Assembly (NCBI GenBank): GCA_018823415.1
Contig: JAHJIN010000345.1
Location: 16,928-80,927, forward strand
Direction of reading: 5' to 3'
DNA length: 64,000 bases
DNA from: Chloroflexota bacterium
GTDB lineage: Bacteria > Chloroflexota > JAHJIN01
Position numbers and translations under genes: made by a program. The notes beneath the pieces were generated by a model. The model saw only the letters and a list, made by a program, of their open reading frames with translations. It ran no database searches and was not told where the DNA came from. Position 1 is the stretch's first letter, and every line of letters starts with the position of its first letter. Of the stretch, positions 25,409-35,182 are shown piece by piece.

Positions 25409-28330
25409 ATGAACGCGCACCGTTTGCACCAACTCGTCAGCCTCGGCGGGATCATGTTGTTGTTGAGCCTGCTGGCCGGGCCGGTCACGCTCGCCCAGCC
25501 AGACACCATCACCCTCACCGTCGCCGCCCCAGCCTATCGCCTGGAGCAGCGCGACGACGCCACCACCATCGACGCCGATGGCTGTACCCTCACCGGCGAG
25601 GTCGGTCAGGTGCTCATGCCCCACCAGCTCATCGACGTGGCCCTGCCCCCGGACGTCGACTGGGACAGCCTGGCCCTGACCGTGCGCGACGTGCAGGCGC
25701 GCGTGCTGCCCGGCGCTCATCAGTTGCCCGTTCGCCCGCAGCCCTGGCCCCACGGCAGCCCGGCCCCCGACCCGGCACTGGATGAGCCGGCCGTGCCCCC
25801 GCCGCCGGTCGCTGCCATTGCCGCTGCCGGGCAGATGCGCAAATGGCACCTGGCTAGGGTGGATTTCTGCCCCTTCCAGTATGACGAGGCCACCGGCCAG
25901 CTCCGCGTGATCGAGCAGGCCACCGTCGAGTTGCACTTTGCCCGTACCGGTGAGGCCCCCAGCGCTGAACTGCTTGCGGACACGGCGCTGGACGACGAGG
26001 CCGCACACCTGTTCGCCAACTATGCGCAGGCCCGGGCCTGGTATCCTCGCGTGGATCGGACCGGCCTTGTCACCTATGATTATGTGATCATGACCACCAA
26101 CGCCATCCAGGCCAACAGCACCAAATTGTCAGCCTTTGTGGCCCACAAGCAGTCGCGCGGGTACAACGTACTGGTAGTCACCGAAAGCGCCTACGGGCCG
26201 CTCACCGGCCAGGCCCCCAATGGCCGGGCCGAAAAGGTGCGCCAGTGGCTCATGAACACCTACGCGGCCTATGGCATCCGCTACGTGCTGCTCATCGGCG
26301 ACCCCACGCCCGAAGGCACCGGCAGCACCGATCTGCCCATGAAGATGTGCCATCCGCGCCACAACAGTCCCTGGTACCCCTACTGGCGCGAGTCGCCCAC
26401 CGACTACTTTTTCGCCGACCTCACCGGGAACTGGAACAAGGACGGCGACAGCTATTTTGGCGAGTGGGGCGACGACACCGGGGGCGGGGGCATCGACTAT
26501 ATCGCCGAGGTCTATGTGGGGCGCATCCCCTTTTACGACAATTACGATGACCTGGACCACATCCTCCAGAAGACCATCGACTATGAGCGCCAGGCCAATG
26601 CCACTTGGCGCACCAATGTCTTGTTCCCCATGAGCTTTGTGGAACCTGGCTATGACGATGCTGCGCTGGCCGAGCAGGTCTGGGACGATCACCTGCACGC
26701 CGACGGCTTTAGCCGCTGGCGGCAGTATCAGCAAGGCACCGGCCCCTGTCCGCAAGACAATTCAGTCTATGACAGCGAAGAGGCCCTGCGCGGCGATACC
26801 ATGGTGCGCGACCGCTGGGCCGCCAACCGCTATGGCATTGTCTGCTGGTCGGGGCACGGCAGCCAGACCGGCGCTTACATCGGCTATGACCCCGATTGCC
26901 CAGACGGCACCCTGCTGGACACCAGCCACGTCAGCGCGCTGAACGATTTTTACCCGGCGTTTACCTTTCAGTCATCGTGCCTCAACGGCTACCCGGAAAA
27001 CAGCGAAAACCTCCAATACGCTCTCCTCCGACAAGGCTGCATCGCCACGGTGGCCGCCACCCGGGTGTCCTGGGGCGATTATAACGACGTCTATGGCAAA
27101 TACGACGATAGCACGTCTATCTCGGGGCTGGGCTACCAGTACGTCAAGCGGCTGGGGAACCGGCAGACGGCCGGCCAGTCCCTCTATGGCGCCAAGGCCG
27201 TGCGCCCGCCGGCCGACGACTGCCATCTGATGGACTATTTCGACACCAACGTGTACGGCGACCCTGCCGTTTCGCTGAACTGGACGACGGACGCCGCCGT
27301 GCCCACCTCGGCAGCCAGCGTGCCCTATCGCTACACTACCAGCACGGCTATCCCGGTTTCCTGGACCGGCACCGACACCGGTTCGGGCGTGCGGTCCTAC
27401 ACCGTCCAGGTGCGCGACGGCGGCGGCGCCTGGGCCAACTGGCTCACCGATACCACCGCCACCACCGGCACTTATACCGGCCAGGCCGGCCACACCTACC
27501 GCTTTCGTTCCATCGCCACGGACTGGGGCGACAACGTCGAGACGGACGTGCCGGCCGACGGCGACGCTGTTGTGACTGTGGCCACGGCCCGGGTGACCGG
27601 CCGCGTGACCGGCAACCGGGGCGCGGCGGCGTATCAGGCCCGGGTGACGCTGGACCCGGCCGCCCTCAACGGCACCGCCACCGTCGATGGCATGTGCGCA
27701 TACGAGCTGTTCCTGTCTGCCAACGGGACCTATGATGTCAGCGCGTCGGCCCCGGCGACCGAGGCCCTGGGCGACGCCTATGGCAGCCTGCCGCCCCTGA
27801 AGGACGTGGCCGTGAGCGGCGACACCGCCTGTCCGGACCTGGTGCTGCCCCCGGCGCAGGATGCCATCACCAATGGCCAGTTCGAGGCCGGCCTGGCCGG
27901 CTGGGATTATGCCACGCCGTTGGCCCTCACTGCCGACGCGCACACCGGTGACGCCGCTGTCCAGGTGGCATATCCGGTTGGCCCGGCTCCCGCGCCCTCT
28001 CCCGTGCTCTGGCAGGACACCAGCATCAACGCCGGCTGGGCCTATCCCACCCTGTCACTGGTGTACCGCCTATCCGGCGGCAACGCCAATGACCACCTGT
28101 GGGCCGTCGTCACCGGTCCCACCCAGACCATCTCGGTGCCCCTGCCGGCCGCCGCCGACTGGACCTATGTCTGGCTGGACCTGGGGACGCTGGCCGGGCG
28201 GGCCGTCACGGTGGCATTGGAAATCGACCGTGACTCCATCTTGCCTCTCACCCTGACGGTAGACGAGATCAGCCTGGGGCCGGGTGCCGTGGGGCCGCAC
28301 AACGTGTTCTTGCCTCTGGTATCACGCTGA
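25409..28330 (+). CDS. Secreted C25 (gingipain-like) cysteine protease, copy 1
   Basis: 973 aa. Signal peptide (about 1-30), a pro-domain to about 210, then a C25 peptidase domain: catalytic His in VCWSGHGS, catalytic Cys in FQSSCLNGYPEN. A fibronectin-like domain (about 650-730) and two beta domains follow. It ends VFLPLVSR. Predicted to be exported and active outside the cell on proteins. Start ATG 25409 with AAGGAGG upstream. The next gene is a paralogue 59 bp downstream with the same layout. Confidence 0.88.
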   Translation: MNAHRLHQLVSLGGIMLLLSLLAGPVTLAQPDTITLTVAAPAYRLEQRDDATTIDADGCTLTGEVGQVLMPHQLIDVALPPDVDWDSLALTVRDVQARVLPGAHQLPVRPQPWPHGSPAPDPALDEPAVPPPPVAAIAAAGQMRKWHLARVDFCPFQYDEATGQLRVIEQATVELHFARTGEAPSAELLADTALDDEAAHLFANYAQARAWYPRVDRTGLVTYDYVIMTTNAIQANSTKLSAFVAHKQSRGYNVLVVTESAYGPLTGQAPNGRAEKVRQWLMNTYAAYGIRYVLLIGDPTPEGTGSTDLPMKMCHPRHNSPWYPYWRESPTDYFFADLTGNWNKDGDSYFGEWGDDTGGGGIDYIAEVYVGRIPFYDNYDDLDHILQKTIDYERQANATWRTNVLFPMSFVEPGYDDAALAEQVWDDHLHADGFSRWRQYQQGTGPCPQDNSVYDSEEALRGDTMVRDRWAANRYGIVCWSGHGSQTGAYIGYDPDCPDGTLLDTSHVSALNDFYPAFTFQSSCLNGYPENSENLQYALLRQGCIATVAATRVSWGDYNDVYGKYDDSTSISGLGYQYVKRLGNRQTAGQSLYGAKAVRPPADDCHLMDYFDTNVYGDPAVSLNWTTDAAVPTSAASVPYRYTTSTAIPVSWTGTDTGSGVRSYTVQVRDGGGAWANWLTDTTATTGTYTGQAGHTYRFRSIATDWGDNVETDVPADGDAVVTVATARVTGRVTGNRGAAAYQARVTLDPAALNGTATVDGMCAYELFLSANGTYDVSASAPATEALGDAYGSLPPLKDVAVSGDTACPDLVLPPAQDAITNGQFEAGLAGWDYATPLALTADAHTGDAAVQVAYPVGPAPAPSPVLWQDTSINAGWAYPTLSLVYRLSGGNANDHLWAVVTGPTQTISVPLPAAADWTYVWLDLGTLAGRAVTVALEIDRDSILPLTLTVDEISLGPGAVGPHNVFLPLVSR

Positions 28331-28389
28331 CCAGGGTAGTTTTGACCAACTCGACCACCACACCATCACTATTTTTGGAGGTATTCCAC

Positions 28390-31350
28390 TTGAACCCGAG
28401 ACACTCACACCGACTCATCGGCACCTGCGGCATGCTGCTCGCCGCACTGCTGGTCGGCGCGGCCACGGCTGCCGGCGCGCCGGCGCCGGCCCCATCGTCG
28501 GCCCCATCATTGGGCAGCGTCACCCTCACGCTCCGGGCGCCGGCTTACCAACTCGCCCCTGCCCAAGACGGCTACACGGACATTCAGGCCGAAGGCTATA
28601 GCCTGTCCGGCGCCGTCGGCGCGGCCCTGCTGCCCCATCAACTCGTGGACGTGGGCCTGCCGCCCGACATCGATTGGGACAGCCTGACCCTGACGGTGAC
28701 AGACGCGCAGACGGCTGCGGTGCCCGGCACCTTTAATCTGCGCACCGCCGTGCCGGACGCGCCCAACTCCGGCCCGCTTCCAGACTCCCTCCCCCAAAGT
28801 TGGGGGAGGGCCGGGGTGGGGGCCGGGGCGATAGCCACCATCGCCGCCACCGGCCAGATGCGTAAATGGCGCCTGGCCCGGGTGGATTTCTGTCCCTTTC
28901 AGTATGACGAGGCCACCGGCCAACTCGGCGTGATCGAGCAGGCCACCGTCGAGTTGCGGTTCAAACGCACCGGTGAGGCCCCCAGCACCGAACTGCTCGC
29001 GGACACGGTGCAGGACGACGAGGCCGTGGCCCGGCTGGTCAACTATGAGCAGGCCCGGACCTGGTATCCTCACGTGGATCGGGCCAGCGCCCTCGCCTAT
29101 GATTATGTCATCATTACCACCAACGCCATCGCCGGCGGGGCCGGCGAACTGGGCAATTTCGTGGCCCACAAACAGGCCAAGGGCCATAACGTACTGGTCG
29201 TCACCGAAACCGCCTATGACCCGCTCACCGGGCAGGCTCCCAACGGCCGGGCCGAAAAAGTGCGCCAGTGGCTCATCAACAACTATGCGGCGTCTGGCAT
29301 CAAGTACGTGCTGCTCATCGGCAACCCCACGCCCGACGGCACCGGCAGCACCGACGTGCCCATGAAGATGTGCTGGCCGCGTCGGCACACCACCTCGTAT
29401 CGCGAGTCGCCCACCGATTACTTTTTCGCCGATCTCACCGGCAACTGGGACCTGAACGGTAATGGCTATTATGGCGAATGGGTCGGCGACTTGGGCGCCG
29501 GCGGCGTAGATCTGACGCCCGAGGTCTATGTGGGGCGCATTCCCTTTTATGGGAGCTATGCTGACGTGAACGCCATCCTGCGCAAGACCATGACCTACGA
29601 AAGCTCTTCCAGTACAGACTGGCGCAAGACCATCTTGCTGCCCATGAGCTTTTCCCAGACCGGCTATGACGGCGCGCCCCTGGCCGAGCAGATGTGGGAC
29701 GACTATTTGAACGCCGCCGGGTACGGTCGCTGGCGGCAATACCAGCAAGGTAGCGGTCCCTGCGGACCAAACTCTATCTATCCCAGCGAAGAAGAATTGC
29801 GCAGCAACACCGTGGTCAATCGTTGGAAAAACAATGTCTACGGCATCGTGTGCTGGTGGGGCCACGGCAGCGCGACGTCGGCTTCGGTTGGCTATGACAG
29901 TTGTTGGGATGGCACACTGTTCAGCAACAGCCAGCCCAGCCAGTTGAACGACAGTTACCCGGCCATGATCTATCAATGCTCCTGCCTGAACGGTTACCCG
30001 GAAAACGCCAGCAACCTCCAATACGCCCTGCTCAAGCGCGGCGGCGCGGCTACGGTGAGCGCCTCGCGCGTGTCCTGGTTCAACACCGGCGTGGGCTATG
30101 GTCAATTCGACGGCAGCAGCACCAACTCGGGCATTGGTTACGAGTACGTCGAACGACTGGTGATGGGACAAACGACCAGCGAGGCGCTGTATAACGCCAA
30201 GTCCGGCCTGCCGCTGGAATATGACTCGCGGCTGATGAACATGTACGATTTCAACCTGTACGGCGACCCCGGTCTGTCTCTCCTGAAAACCGTGATCCCG
30301 CAGCCGCCGGTCTCGTCTGCCAGCGTATCTGCGCGCTATACCATCAATACGGGCGTCCCGGTGTCCTGGCAGGGGTCCAGCCCCGACGGCGTGAGCATCA
30401 AGTGGTACACTATCCAGGTCCGCGACGACGCCGTGGGCACCTGGAGCGATTGGCTGGTGAACACCACGCTCAACGCCAACATCTACACCGGCGTGGCTGG
30501 CCACACCTATCGGTTCCGGTCTATCGCCACAGACCAGCGCGACGTCGTCGAGACGGACGTGCCGGCTGACGGTGACGCCATCGTCACCGTGGCGGCGGCC
30601 CGGCTCGTCGGTCAGATCAACAACAACCGGGGCGAGCCGGCGTTCCCGGCCCAGGTCACGGCCTCGCCGGCGGCCCTCAACCAGCCCGTCACTCTCGATG
30701 GCTGGGGTAACTATGAGCTGTTCTTTGCCGCCAACGGCACCTATGACATCACCGCTGCGGCCGCCACGGCCAAGGACCAGAGCGCCGGCACCTTTGGCGT
30801 CTTGCCGCCCTTGAAAAACGTCGCGGTCAGCGGCGATACCGCTGCCACGGACCTGGTGCTGCCCCCGTCCGACGAGGCTATCGTCAACGGCCAGTTCGAG
30901 TCGGGGTTGCTGGTGTGGCACCCGATGCCGGCCATCACCCTGACCACCCAGGCCCACACCGGCGACTATGCCATGCGCCTGGTGAACCTGGGCAGCCCCG
31001 CCACCCTGTCGCCGGCCATCTGGCAAGCCACCACCATCCCCATGGGCTGGGACATGGTCACGCTGTCCGTGTTCTATCAGGTGGTCGGGGGCAACGCGGC
31101 GAACGACGACATCTGGCTGGCTGTCACTGGTCCCACCCAAGAGATCACGATCCCATTGAGCGTGGCGACGGGGGGCTGGGTGCACGCCTGGCAAGATGTT
31201 CGCGACCTGACCGGGCAGCCCGTTACCGTGTCCTTGCACGCGGACCTGCAATCGGCCCTGGTCCTCGCGCTCGACGAGATCAGCCTGGGGCCGGGCGCCA
31301 GCGGTCCCCTGCACGTCTTTTTACCGCTGGCCTTGCGCAATAGCCCATAA
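28390..31350 (+). CDS. Secreted C25 (gingipain-like) cysteine protease, copy 2
   Basis: 986 aa, same domain order as copy 1: signal peptide, pro-domain, C25 domain (His in VCWWGHGS, Cys in YQCSCLNGYPEN), fibronectin-like domain, beta domains, end VFLPLALRNSP. The two are clearly tandem duplicates that have since diverged. Start is TTG 28390, placed by GGAGG at 28376-28380 and by alignment with the start of copy 1 (MN-x-R-H-H). A GC-rich palindrome (28787-28810) is read in frame in the pro-domain of this copy only. Confidence 0.87.
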   Translation: MNPRHSHRLIGTCGMLLAALLVGAATAAGAPAPAPSSAPSLGSVTLTLRAPAYQLAPAQDGYTDIQAEGYSLSGAVGAALLPHQLVDVGLPPDIDWDSLTLTVTDAQTAAVPGTFNLRTAVPDAPNSGPLPDSLPQSWGRAGVGAGAIATIAATGQMRKWRLARVDFCPFQYDEATGQLGVIEQATVELRFKRTGEAPSTELLADTVQDDEAVARLVNYEQARTWYPHVDRASALAYDYVIITTNAIAGGAGELGNFVAHKQAKGHNVLVVTETAYDPLTGQAPNGRAEKVRQWLINNYAASGIKYVLLIGNPTPDGTGSTDVPMKMCWPRRHTTSYRESPTDYFFADLTGNWDLNGNGYYGEWVGDLGAGGVDLTPEVYVGRIPFYGSYADVNAILRKTMTYESSSSTDWRKTILLPMSFSQTGYDGAPLAEQMWDDYLNAAGYGRWRQYQQGSGPCGPNSIYPSEEELRSNTVVNRWKNNVYGIVCWWGHGSATSASVGYDSCWDGTLFSNSQPSQLNDSYPAMIYQCSCLNGYPENASNLQYALLKRGGAATVSASRVSWFNTGVGYGQFDGSSTNSGIGYEYVERLVMGQTTSEALYNAKSGLPLEYDSRLMNMYDFNLYGDPGLSLLKTVIPQPPVSSASVSARYTINTGVPVSWQGSSPDGVSIKWYTIQVRDDAVGTWSDWLVNTTLNANIYTGVAGHTYRFRSIATDQRDVVETDVPADGDAIVTVAAARLVGQINNNRGEPAFPAQVTASPAALNQPVTLDGWGNYELFFAANGTYDITAAAATAKDQSAGTFGVLPPLKNVAVSGDTAATDLVLPPSDEAIVNGQFESGLLVWHPMPAITLTTQAHTGDYAMRLVNLGSPATLSPAIWQATTIPMGWDMVTLSVFYQVVGGNAANDDIWLAVTGPTQEITIPLSVATGGWVHAWQDVRDLTGQPVTVSLHADLQSALVLALDEISLGPGASGPLHVFLPLALRNSP

Positions 31351-31356
31351 ACACCG

Positions 31357-31384
31357 AGGCCCTGGCAATTGCCAGGGCCTTTTC
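31357..31384 (+). terminator. Terminator after the C25 protease genes
   Basis: Perfect 12-bp palindrome AGGCCCTGGCAA / TTGCCAGGGCCT followed by TTTT, 6 bp after the stop. Confidence 0.85.
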
Positions 31385-31423
31385 ATATCCAGCCGATGTG
31401 CTGATCCAACAAGAATGCCGTTT

Positions 31424-31460
31424 GTGGGGCAAGCTGCCAGCTTGCCCCACCTCTGTTTTT
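31424..31460. terminator. Hairpin with T run between protease and permease genes
   Basis: GTGGGGCAAGCT-GCC-AGCTTGCCCCAC (31424-31450) followed on the plus strand by CTCTGTTTTT. It probably stops plus-strand reading; it resembles widespread GGGGCAAGCTGCC-type dispersed palindromes. Confidence 0.6.
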
Positions 31461-31494
31461 CGTGCCTAGCGGCGCGCACGTTCATGATGATAAA

Positions 31495-32259
31495 CTAGAA
31501 CACCATCCGCAGCAGCGTGTATCCGCCCAGTAGCGTGGTCAGGCTGCCAATTGCCAGCGTGAGGCGAGCGGTGGACAGGCGGCTCACCAGGTAGGCGGCA
31601 ATGGGCACGGCGAGCACGGCCCCCAGCGTCAGTGACGGGGCCAACAGCCAGGGAAACGGCGCGCCGCTCACCAGATAGGCCACGATACCCACAGCGCTGG
31701 CGCTCCCCTCGGCCAGCGAGGCGATCCCCACGGCGCTGGCGCCGCTCACGCCGGCCAGCACCTGACCGCCGGTGACCACCGGTCCATAACCCCCGCCGCT
31801 GAGGCCCTTGTTGAACGCGGCCAGGAACCCCAGCCCGGCCACCCGCCGCCAGGAAAAGCCAATGGGCCGGCGCCGGCGCGAGAGGACCAGGATCGTCATG
31901 CCGATCCCCAGCACCAGTACCCCGATGTAAAGCTTGAGAAACCACGCCGACATGTTGATCGCCACACCCACGGCCAGCAGCGCGCCGACCACGCCCAGGC
32001 TGGACATGACCAGCATGACCTTGAAATCATGCGAGCCGGGATGCAGGTTGACGTTGCCAAAACCGTGGTGAAACAGAGCACCCACGATCCCGGCCACGCA
32101 TTGCGCCAGCAGCACGGCCGGCACGATCTCGAGCGGTTCGTACCCGATCAGGAGCAGGACCGGTGTCAGCGTGGTACCATAGCCCATGCCCAGCGTCGAG
32201 TCCAGCAGGCCACATGCAAACGAGAGGAGCAGGATCGGAAACAATAGTTGAAGGTCCAT
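31495..32259 (-). CDS. TSUP/TauE-family permease, probable Pho-regulon member
   Basis: 254 aa, about eight membrane helices in two pseudo-repeats (LLDSTLGMGYGTTLTP and AAFNKGLSGGGYGPVVTGGQ), the TSUP (DUF81) pattern for organic anion or sulfite export. Start ATG 32259. A four-unit Pho-box array lies upstream, so phosphate starvation should switch it on. That context hints at transport of phosphonate, polyphosphate-linked anions or sulfate, but the substrate cannot be read from the sequence. Confidence 0.82.
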   Translation of the reverse strand: MDLQLLFPILLLSFACGLLDSTLGMGYGTTLTPVLLLIGYEPLEIVPAVLLAQCVAGIVGALFHHGFGNVNLHPGSHDFKVMLVMSSLGVVGALLAVGVAINMSAWFLKLYIGVLVLGIGMTILVLSRRRRPIGFSWRRVAGLGFLAAFNKGLSGGGYGPVVTGGQVLAGVSGASAVGIASLAEGSASAVGIVAYLVSGAPFPWLLAPSLTLGAVLAVPIAAYLVSRLSTARLTLAIGSLTTLLGGYTLLRMVF

Positions 32260-32297
32260 AGGTTACCTTTCGTGACCGGAGCGGTGTATTGCCCTCT

Positions 32298-32354
32298 ACT
32301 ATACCCGATCCTGGTAACAGCCGGCGTGACAGGGTTGTGACAAAGTTGTGACAA
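32298..32354 (-). promoter_or_regulatory. Pho-box array and promoter of the TSUP permease gene
   Basis: Four units on the minus strand, TTGTCAC, TTGTCAC, CTGTCAC, CTGTTAC, starting at 32348, 32337, 32326 and 32314 (spacing 11, 11 and 12 bp). The -10 TATAGT (32298-32303) lies 10 bp after the last unit. No -35 is seen, as expected for a PhoB-activated promoter. Confidence 0.8.
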
Positions 32355-32446
32355 AAAAAGGGGGCCGCAGCGATTTGGCCGCGGCCCCTGGGGTTGGGTG
32401 CTCAGGTCCGGTGACGCCATTGTCGCGGACCGGGCAGCCAGGGCGA

Positions 32447-33196
32447 TTATCCGATGTCGCCGGACAGATAGGCCCGGGTGCGCTCGTCGCGCGGCGACTG
32501 GAACACCTGGGCGGCCGGGCCGGCTTCCACCAGCTCGCCCAGCCAGATAAAGATCACATAGTCGGCCAGCCGGCGCGCCTGTCGCAGGATGTGCGTCACC
32601 ACCACGATGGTGGTGTCTTGTTTGAGCTTGCGCAGTTGGGCCTCGACGCTCTGCGCCGAGATGGGGTCCAGGGCTGAGGTCGGTTCGTCGCACAGCAGCA
32701 CCTCGGGCTCGACGGCCAGGGCGCGGGCCAGGCACAGCCGCTGCTGCTGCCCGGTGGACAGCCCCGAGGCCGGCGTGCGCAGCCGGTCCTTGACCTCGTC
32801 CCACAGGCCGGCCGCCTGCAAATAGCGCTCTACGATCGGGCCGGTATCGCGCCGGCCGTGGATGCGCGGCCCATAGGCAATGTTGTCATAGATGGACATG
32901 GGCAGCGGAAAGGGCTTGGGCGCCAACATGCCCACCCGGGCGCGCACCTCGGTCACGTCTGCGGCCTGGTCATAGACGTTCATGCCGTCCAGCCAGACCT
33001 GGCCGCTCACCCGGACCCCGGGCGTCTCTTCCATGAGCCGGTTGAGGCTGCGCAGCAGCGTGGTCTTGCCGCAGCCCGACGGACCAATGATGGCCGTGAT
33101 GCCCCGGGCCGGCACGTCGGCCGTGATGCCCTTCAAGGCTTGCTGAGAGCCATACCACACGTTCAGGTCTCGAATCCGCACATGAGGTTCTGTCAT
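32447..33196 (-). CDS. pstB: Phosphate ABC transporter ATPase
   Basis: 249 aa. ATPase of the high-affinity phosphate importer. Walker [18 protein letters not shown] and [15 protein letters not shown] of PstB type, Walker [13 protein letters not shown] and switch IVVVTH. The signature is LSTGQQQRL; PstB normally has LSGGQ, so its central Gly is Thr. Start ATG 33196; the AGGAG upstream is formed at the edge of the family A repeat. Last gene of pstS-pstC-pstA-pstB. Confidence 0.94.
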   Translation of the reverse strand: MTEPHVRIRDLNVWYGSQQALKGITADVPARGITAIIGPSGCGKTTLLRSLNRLMEETPGVRVSGQVWLDGMNVYDQAADVTEVRARVGMLAPKPFPLPMSIYDNIAYGPRIHGRRDTGPIVERYLQAAGLWDEVKDRLRTPASGLSTGQQQRLCLARALAVEPEVLLCDEPTSALDPISAQSVEAQLRKLKQDTTIVVVTHILRQARRLADYVIFIWLGELVEAGPAAQVFQSPRDERTRAYLSGDIG

Positions 33197-33207
33197 GTCA
33201 ATCAGCT

Positions 33208-33291
33208 CCTAACCTGGATAAACCAGAGCCAACCAGGTTGATGCTTGAGCAAATTCTTGCTCGCTGACAAGAATTTCACTTGGTTAGGCCC
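33208..33291. repeat. Dispersed repeat, family A, copy 1 (pstA/pstB gap)
   Basis: About 84 bp. Ends CCTAACC / GGTTAGG pair to form an outer stem that encloses two hairpins: AACCTGG/CCAGGTT and AAATTCTTG/CAAGAATTT. It begins at the stop codon of pstA and ends at the ribosome site of pstB. Same direction relative to transcription as copies 3 and 4. Confidence 0.85.
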
Positions 33292-34169
33292 TACCGAATG
33301 ACGTGCTTGTCCAGCCGGCGCGCCAGCCAGCGCGCGCTCAGCGAGAGGCCCAGGACCATGACCGTCAGCACCAGGGCCGAGGCATAGGCCCGGTCCTGCA
33401 CGGCGGGAAAGGGCGTGCCGAGTTGGAAAAAGACGGCCAGCGGCAGCGACGCGGCCGGACCCAACAGCGAATCGGGCAGCCGGTCCGTATAGCCAGCGGT
33501 AAAGAGCACTGAGGCCGCGTCGCCGATGCCCCGGCCAAAGGCCAGCAGGCCGGCCGTCAGCAGCGCCGGCCCGGTCTGCCGCACCACCACCTTGAGCGCC
33601 GTTTCCAGCCGGGTTGCCCCCAGGCTCGCCGAGGCTTCTTTTAACGCCGAGGGCACCATGGCGATAGCCTCGTCCATGCCCCGGATCAGGATGGGCAGTT
33701 CCAGCAGGGCCAAGACGATGATACCCCCCAGCAGCGAGGCCCGCATCCCCAGCCAGAGCATGATGATAAAGCCAAAGGCCCCATAGACAATGCTGGGCAC
33801 GCCCCACAACACGTCCAGGGCCAGGCGCGTCAGTTCGGCGCGGCGGGACCGGGCGGCATACAGTTGCAGGTACAGGGCAATGGGCAGGCTGATGACCAGG
33901 GCCAGGGCTGTGGCGCCCCCGGCTAGGTATAGCGACCCGACAATGGCGTTGAGGATGCCGCCTTCTTTGCCCAGATAATACCCGCCTTTGGGCGTCTGGG
34001 TCACCATGTCCAGGGTCAGGGCCGGCAAGCCGCGCCAGATGACCGTCGCCAGGATCAGGATCAGGCTGCCCAGCACGATGGCCGTCGCGCCGATCATCAG
34101 CGTTTTGAAAAAGGACTCTTCCAGTTTCGCCGTACGCCTATTCCGTCGCCCATTGGTCCATTTGCTCAT
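33291..34169 (-). CDS. pstA: Phosphate ABC transporter permease PstA
   Basis: 292 aa, about six membrane helices. Conserved permease loop EASASLGATRLETALKVVVRQ, the region that contacts PstB. WGVPSIVYGAFG is typical of PstA. Start ATG 34169, four bases after the pstC stop; stop TAG is inside the edge of the family A repeat. Confidence 0.93.
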   Translation of the reverse strand: MSKWTNGRRNRRTAKLEESFFKTLMIGATAIVLGSLILILATVIWRGLPALTLDMVTQTPKGGYYLGKEGGILNAIVGSLYLAGGATALALVISLPIALYLQLYAARSRRAELTRLALDVLWGVPSIVYGAFGFIIMLWLGMRASLLGGIIVLALLELPILIRGMDEAIAMVPSALKEASASLGATRLETALKVVVRQTGPALLTAGLLAFGRGIGDAASVLFTAGYTDRLPDSLLGPAASLPLAVFFQLGTPFPAVQDRAYASALVLTVMVLGLSLSARWLARRLDKHVIR

Positions 34170-34173
34170 TTGC

Positions 34174-35157
34174 TTATTCGCTCCGCACCAGCCGCATGAG
34201 GATCAGCCGGGACACGACGTTAAAGACCAGCACGATGCTCAGCAGGATCAGCGCCCCGCATAGCAGCGCCGCGTCGTACAGGGGAATGGACATCATCTCC
34301 CCATAGTTGTTGGCGATGAGCGCTGGCAGGGGATAGGCCGCGTCTAGGATCGAGTTGGGCACCTGGGGCACGTTGCCCACCACCATCAGCACGGCCATGG
34401 TCTCGCCAAAGGCCCGGGAAAAGCCCAGCACGATGGCGGCCATCACGCCCGGCCAGGCCCGGCGCAGCACCACATGCCGGATGGTCTGCCAGCGGGTGGC
34501 GCCCAGGGCCAGCGAGGCCTCGCGCAGCCCGTGAGGCACGGCGCGGATCACGTCTTGCGCCACGGCGATGATGATGGGGAAAACCATCACCGCCAGCACC
34601 ACGCCGCCGGCCAGTACGCTATACCCGGTGGGATTGTCGCTGCGAAACAGCGGGATAAAGCCCAGCCAGTCGCGCAAGGCCGGGGCCACGTGCTGCCCCA
34701 CAAACGGCACGATGGTCAACACGCCCCAGATGCCATAGATCACTGATGGGATGCCGGCCAGCAGGTCCACCAGCGGGTTGACCAGGGCGCGGACGCGTGG
34801 CGACGCGTATTCTGCCATGTAGATGGCCGTGAGCAGCGACAAGGGCACGGCGATGATCATGGCTACGCCAGTGACCCACAAGGTGCCGGCGATGAACGGA
34901 TAAAAGCCAAACGCGCCCTGCAACGGGTGCCAGACCGTGGAAAACAGTAGCTCGTCCAGCGGCTTGATGGTGAGGATGGGCGCGGACCGCGCCAGGAGGG
35001 CGACCGCGATGACCGGGACCAGGAGCACCACCAGCCCGGTCAACAGCCCCATCGACCAGCCGGCCAGCCGGTCCTGGCGACGCCGGCTCGATGCGCGGGA
35101 TGCCGATTTGTCTACCCGGCGATCCTGCTGGATGGCTAGTGGCAATGCCTCTTCCAT
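34174..35157 (-). CDS. pstC: Phosphate ABC transporter permease PstC
   Basis: 327 aa, about six membrane helices. Permease loop EASLALGATRWQTIRHVVLRR and FGFYPFIAGTLWVTG, plus SRAFGETMAVLMVVGN typical of PstC. Start ATG 35157; 25 bases after the pstS stop. Confidence 0.93.
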   Translation of the reverse strand: MEEALPLAIQQDRRVDKSASRASSRRRQDRLAGWSMGLLTGLVVLLVPVIAVALLARSAPILTIKPLDELLFSTVWHPLQGAFGFYPFIAGTLWVTGVAMIIAVPLSLLTAIYMAEYASPRVRALVNPLVDLLAGIPSVIYGIWGVLTIVPFVGQHVAPALRDWLGFIPLFRSDNPTGYSVLAGGVVLAVMVFPIIIAVAQDVIRAVPHGLREASLALGATRWQTIRHVVLRRAWPGVMAAIVLGFSRAFGETMAVLMVVGNVPQVPNSILDAAYPLPALIANNYGEMMSIPLYDAALLCGALILLSIVLVFNVVSRLILMRLVRSE

Positions 35158-35182
35158 GATTCCTACCGCCTTTGTGACCCGT

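Noticed and set aside
28507..31314. Long antisense reading frame (about 935 codons) opposite the second C25 protease gene
   Set aside because: It mirrors a real gene with strong third-codon G/C bias, has no ribosome site and shows low-complexity Gly/Arg/His-rich translation with no domain.
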